From: Membranipora membranacea | Lineage: Eukaryota > Bryozoa > Gymnolaemata > Cheilostomatida > Membraniporidae | Length of the DNA stretch: 64,000 nucleotides | Direction of reading: 5' to 3' | Assembly: GCA_914767715.1 (NCBI GenBank) | Contig: OU612074.1 | Span: 14,310,062 to 14,374,061 of the forward strand | Shown: piece by piece, positions 60,136-64,000 of the stretch | How the letters are laid out: each line of letters opens with the position of its first letter | Position numbering within the stretch: the stretch's first letter is position 1 | The notes under the pieces: generated by a model | The model's input: only the letters and a program-made list of their open reading frames with translations | What the model was told of the DNA's origin: nothing | Database searches by the model: none | Program-made: the position numbers and the translations under genes

Positions 60136-60573
60136 CTTGCATGAAGATCCCTCAGAGATTTGTTCAAATTAAACCAAAAACCAAATTTCTTAAATTGATT
60201 ATGTCCTTGACCTTTTAGATCAAACAAAGAAAATCAATTAATGGAATCAACCCTTATTGGACTGACAATTGGCCAGATATATGACCTAGTTTTCTTAGAA
60301 CTAGCTTGGGTTAGCATAAACAGATAACTCCCAATTAACAAAGTACATTATTCAGACCAAAGCACCCTCCCTGTCCCGCCAAGTTCTCGAACTCCTTGGT
60401 CCCACCCAGAGAGTTATCCCTAAGACCCTAACTCTATGGTCCCACCCTCCCTGCTCTCTGCTCACACTGAGTACTGTACTGTAGGCTCTGTGTGATACAT
60501 TCTTCTATTTGAAGCAATGTGCAGCTTGAGTGTAGCGGTGGCCAAACAAATGGTACAGTCAATAGGAATTATC
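60136..60573. other. Upstream region of the NACHO-like gene
   Basis: This is the presumed promoter region for the minus-strand gene starting at 60135. No clear TATA box or other core element was recognised, nor any exon. Confidence 0.4.
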
Positions 60574-60721
60574 AGGCATAACCTAGTTTAAGCGCTTCCA
60601 GACTGTGTCAGGATAGCTGGTAGTATCATGTCATTATCAACCAGTTTCCCAACCAGTGGTTGATAATGAAATGCCACTACCAGCTATCCCGACACAGTTT
60701 AAGCGCATAAACTAGGCATAA
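60574..60721. mobile_element. MITE with 8-bp target-site duplication (aagcgctt family)
   Basis: aggcataa directly flanks a 132-bp foldback on both sides (60574-60581 and 60714-60721). The arms include agtttaagcgc, caggatagctggtag and attatcaacca, the same as in the element at 25697-25821. An 8-bp duplication fits hAT-type mobilisation. Confidence 0.8.
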
Positions 60722-61660
60722 GCTGGTCTGCCCACACCATTGAGACTGATTCATGCAAGTTTTTGGTCAGGTATTTGTTAGTTTATAGTACAGAAAGTAT
60801 CATACTTATTCAATATAGCGATTTCCCAGTGAAATCTAAATAAAATAATTTAAAATACTATGGATAGAAAAATATGTATATAGTATGGATGTATATAGCC
60901 AGTATGATTAGCTAGGATGAACAATGCCATTCAATGGAATCAAATGCACACAAAAATTGGAAAAAACGTCGAAATTTTAGAGAGACATAGCATAAAATTA
61001 TAATATTTGGGTTATTATGACCTAGCCATTCTGATTGTTTTAGCACCAAAATTGATCTAAAAAAATAACATACTCTCCCTAATCCTGAATTGCCGACCAA
61101 CCGGTTGAAACCCACAATAATAAAATTTTTAAGGAAAAAAGTTAAAATATTGACCTTTCAAAGAGAATTTGACAGAATTGATAAAATGAATATAATCATA
61201 AAAAAATATAATATTGCCTTGAGTGATAAATAGGCCAGTGGCAAAATGGCACAATCTTTATATAGGGCAAATCACAGGAATGGTGCTTTGTGAGCAAGTA
61301 ATCAAGAAAGGAGTTGCCATATTCTTTTTTATCAGCCTGACATCATATCCTCTCACATTCTATGAGCGCAACCAATCGAACAATAATCAATGTAGAGGTT
61401 TAATAAGGATTACAAATATGCGAAAATATTATGACAATTATCACAACAGTAAAGAGTAGGTAGAGAGTCACTGTGATCTATTGGCAGGTAATTATGTGTA
61501 TGTGTCATTGGTATTGTGCGTTATGAGTCAATATTGAGTTAAATGATAAATATGTGTATTGTATATATAGAATATGTCATGTGTATAATACATGTGTATG
61601 TATTATGTATATTATAAGTAGATGTGGAGCAGTATGATTAATTTTAATGATGCTTGCCAT

Positions 61661-61830
61661 GAGTTGACGTCGCGCATTATACATTGGCTTTCTGCACTAT
61701 CAGTTGACATTGCGCTCCATCAGTTGGCGTTGCGCTCCATCAGTTGGCGTTGCGCACTATAAGTTGACGTTCTGCATTATAAGTTGATGTTGCACATTTT
61801 AAGTTGGCGCTGCGCAGTATCAGTTGACAA
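61661..61830. repeat. Minisatellite, ~20-bp unit, 8-9 diverged copies
   Basis: The unit is close to cagttggcgttgcgctccat; two central copies are nearly identical and the outer ones diverge (gttgac, gttgatg and gcgcac variants). It ends just beyond the stop codon of the MFS gene (61837-61839), so it occupies the start of that gene's 3' UTR or flank. Confidence 0.85.
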
Positions 61831-61836
61831 TAGGCG

Positions 61837-63877
61837 CTAAGCGTTGATTAGTAGTGGCGTTTTCTCGTTAGGCTGATCTGTATTAGCAGGAGCAGGTGAG
61901 CTGTCAGTGTCCCCAGCGTTGACAGGTATGTTTAGTTTTTTGAAGGATAGGATTAAAAGTAGCTGTCAAATAAACAAAGATAGGATGCGATGAAATGGTT
62001 CAAATCGGCAAATTATCCAAGTTCTAAAAGAAAACCCCAATACAACATTCAAACCATTACATACATTGAAATTGTCAAACCATTTGTTTCATTGGATCGA
62101 GTTTTATTCGCTTGATTTTATTTTGGTTGTTTTTTTAAAAAACTTTCTTTGTTCATTAGGGAGAATCTTCGGATGATGGTGGATGCGATAAAAATGTACA
62201 TATTATATACAAACCAACACGGTAGCCTCACTTTACTAATACGATGACGAGTGCCTGGGGTGATCAACTGGGTTTATATTTGTATATTATGTATTGTCCA
62301 ACCATCCGACCAACAAATAAGAGTCAGTGTCCGGATAGTTTTTATTGGCCTGAGAACTCACATATATAGTTGGAACATTACAATATGTGATAAGTAATGA
62401 CTGGGGAGAGACTAAGATCAAACTACAAAAGTTATATTTCAATATTTGATGTATGATGATTTACTTTTATCAAATTTTTTATGTTATAAATAAATATTAA
62501 ATCAAAAGTATTGAAATATTGCAATTGCACACTCTCCTCAGTCACATGTTTCAGTAACAAGACTACTAAAGATGATTGACTAATTTGAAATACACGAACC
62601 CAATCATAAAACAGTGTTTGATGGGTATTTAAATTTTGCTGTGGAGTGGAAGTGGATGACTCACCAATGCTAGCATGTTGAGTCCTAACATGACTCCCAG
62701 CATCAAGAACCAGTTATCGAGCAGTGACCCTGTCCACAGAGGGCCAAGTATAGATGCCATACCAGCTATGGTTCTTCTTATACCGTGGCCAAAACCTAAA
62801 ACGAAAATCATTACATGAAACTTAAAATTTGTTAAATGTCAACATAGTTATCTCCACTGACACAATGAGGGAACAACTCTAATATTCGTTTGAATATGTA
62901 TAAAGTTTGGTTGAGGATTCTGTTATAACTCTTAGCTGATTTTCACTTATGCATAAAGTGCTGTTGTAACACCATGGGTGGTTGTTTGGATAAAGCTTGG
63001 TGAAAATTATTGTTGATGACAAGGCTCGGAGCATATGAAATCAGATCAAATAGCAGCACAGCTTTATTGCGTCCGTTGCATGATAAAGCCGGAACCTTGT
63101 GAAAGTAAAGCCATTATTGTTGAAACGATCATGATAATTATGCCTCTTGCTGGAGGCGGCAATCAGCTGCAAGTGAGTTTTTGTTGATTTCTAATGTCAG
63201 GCAATGAAACGTCACAAAATAGACTTGCAGCTATTTAAGCCTTTAAACCACTGCTGACACAGCTGGGCTTTGCCCAGCAGAGCCACCAGTCAAAAATTTA
63301 ATTAATCAGGTGCCATTAAAATCTATCTGAGAACCAACATTTTTATTATTTATATTTTGAGAGCTCATATAACTCCATTCAAAGCTACTGGCTAGATGTT
63401 TTGATGCCACAACTCTCTATTTAAATCTTTGACTGGTTGCTCTGCTGGGCAAAGTCCAGCTGTGTCAGCAGTGATTGAAAGCCTACCCAAAGACCAATGC
63501 ATGTTATAGTCAGGCAGTTACCTATGATCAATTTATGCTCAGAACGAGAGTAACCTTCCCTTATGGGAGGCGCTCTTTCCACCATCAACAACTGATGCCA
63601 AGTAGAGCATTGAATTTTATTACCATGCAAATCTGGCATAACTTTATCATAAGTAACTGCGTGACTATAACATACAAAGGTCATTGAGTGGTCTTTAAAT
63701 TATAACCCCTAGTCATGATTTTTTTTACCTTCAACTGTTGTTTATGTTTCTCACCTTGTATATTACTGGGAAGTAGTTTTGAGAATAGAGCTATGTGTGA
63801 GACAAAGAGGAAAGGCAATCCAAACACATTGATGACAAATCCAGGAATAAATATCATCATATTCCTCGAGTAATCCT
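61837..63877 (-). CDS. MFS transporter, C-terminal exons (partial; MFSD8/CLN7-like)
   Basis: Exons 63755-63877 (phase 1-1), 62665-62795 (phase 1-0) and 61837-61962 (phase 0, stop TAG) join cleanly. The first encodes a helix (FIPGFVINVFGLPFLFVSHI) and ALFSKLLPSNIQG. The second begins GFGHGIRRTIAGMASILGPL, the cytoplasmic-loop signature before helix 11 in MFS carriers of the MFSD8 kind, then WTGSLLDNWFLMLGVMLG. The third finishes the last helix and a polar tail ending NEKTPLLINA. ExxxLL there fits the acidic-dileucine lysosomal sorting signal, consistent with a lysosomal carrier. Substrate and exact subfamily are not determined. The 5' part lies beyond the window. Confidence 0.75.
61963..62664 (-). 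other. Intron of the MFS gene
   Basis: Starts gtgagt, ends tttatttgacag on the minus strand. Nothing else recognised. Confidence 0.7.
63249..63473. repeat. MITE, ~225 bp with ~50-bp inverted arms
   Basis: Left cactgctgacacagctgggc with tttgcccagcagagccacc is matched on the right by the complement (gctctgctgggcaaagtcc, then agctgtgtcagcagtg), with few mismatches. It lies in an intron of the MFS gene. Confidence 0.8.
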
Positions 63878-64000
63878 CTAAAATGAATCGCAAAAATACA
63901 CTCTGGCATAATATTTTCAATGAAAAGACAACAAGCTGTCAAAAATTTTCCTTCGAGCATTGAAATTCCACCCACAGTGGCATCTCATAAAGATTGGTTC

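Noticed and set aside
61661-61830. Possible CRISPR-like array
   Set aside because: The units are head-to-tail without unique spacers in a eukaryotic genome; it is a minisatellite.

Overview
This is a window of animal (metazoan) nuclear DNA: AT-rich, gene-poor, with multi-exon genes joined by canonical GT-AG introns and many small inverted-repeat (MITE/foldback) elements. The proteins (a SASH1/SAMD5 relative, a NACHO/TMEM35 relative, an MFS carrier) are animal families. Lack of vertebrate synteny and protein divergence point to an invertebrate; I cannot resolve the phylum. No bacterial, organellar, rRNA or CRISPR features were seen.

Layout. (1) 0.5-18.3 kb, plus strand: a tandem array of an unrecognised two-exon gene family. 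There is a decayed copy at about 0.5-2.2 kb, then three intact copies at 7780-9745, 11420-12796 and 15873-17273, and a truncated remnant of a further unit at about 18.0-18.3 kb. The last two intact copies lie in a recent ~3.5 kb segmental duplication (9827-13290 and 14324-17797). All three share a phase-1 intron and a 233-nt second exon ending in a Phe-Cys-Cys motif and a Tyr-Asp C-terminus. (2) 18.5-41.0 kb, minus strand: one large gene, at least 13 coding exons, converging on the array. It begins with a SAMD5-like SAM domain and ends with a SASH1-like SAM domain. A conserved linker module sits next to each SAM, and each module copy is cut by a phase-0 intron at the same residue. (3) 43.5-54.4 kb, minus strand: the 3' exons of a Cys-rich protein I do not recognise, with two weaker upstream exon candidates. 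(4) 49.3-53.3 kb: repeats, a tandem pair of decayed coding-like segments on the plus strand, and a perfect 84-bp palindrome. (5) 56.6-60.1 kb, minus strand: a complete three-exon NACHO/TMEM35-like gene. (6) 61.8 kb to the window end, minus strand: the last three exons of an MFS transporter with an acidic-dileucine sorting signal, followed by a ~20-bp minisatellite.

The genes do not form an operon-like pathway. SASH1/SAMD5 proteins are signalling scaffolds, NACHO is an ER chaperone for nicotinic receptors, and the MFS protein is probably lysosomal. The most unusual points are the mirror-image SAM-module...module-SAM architecture, the fast-evolving tandem gene family, and several short foldback insertions directly abutted by 7-9 bp direct repeats.
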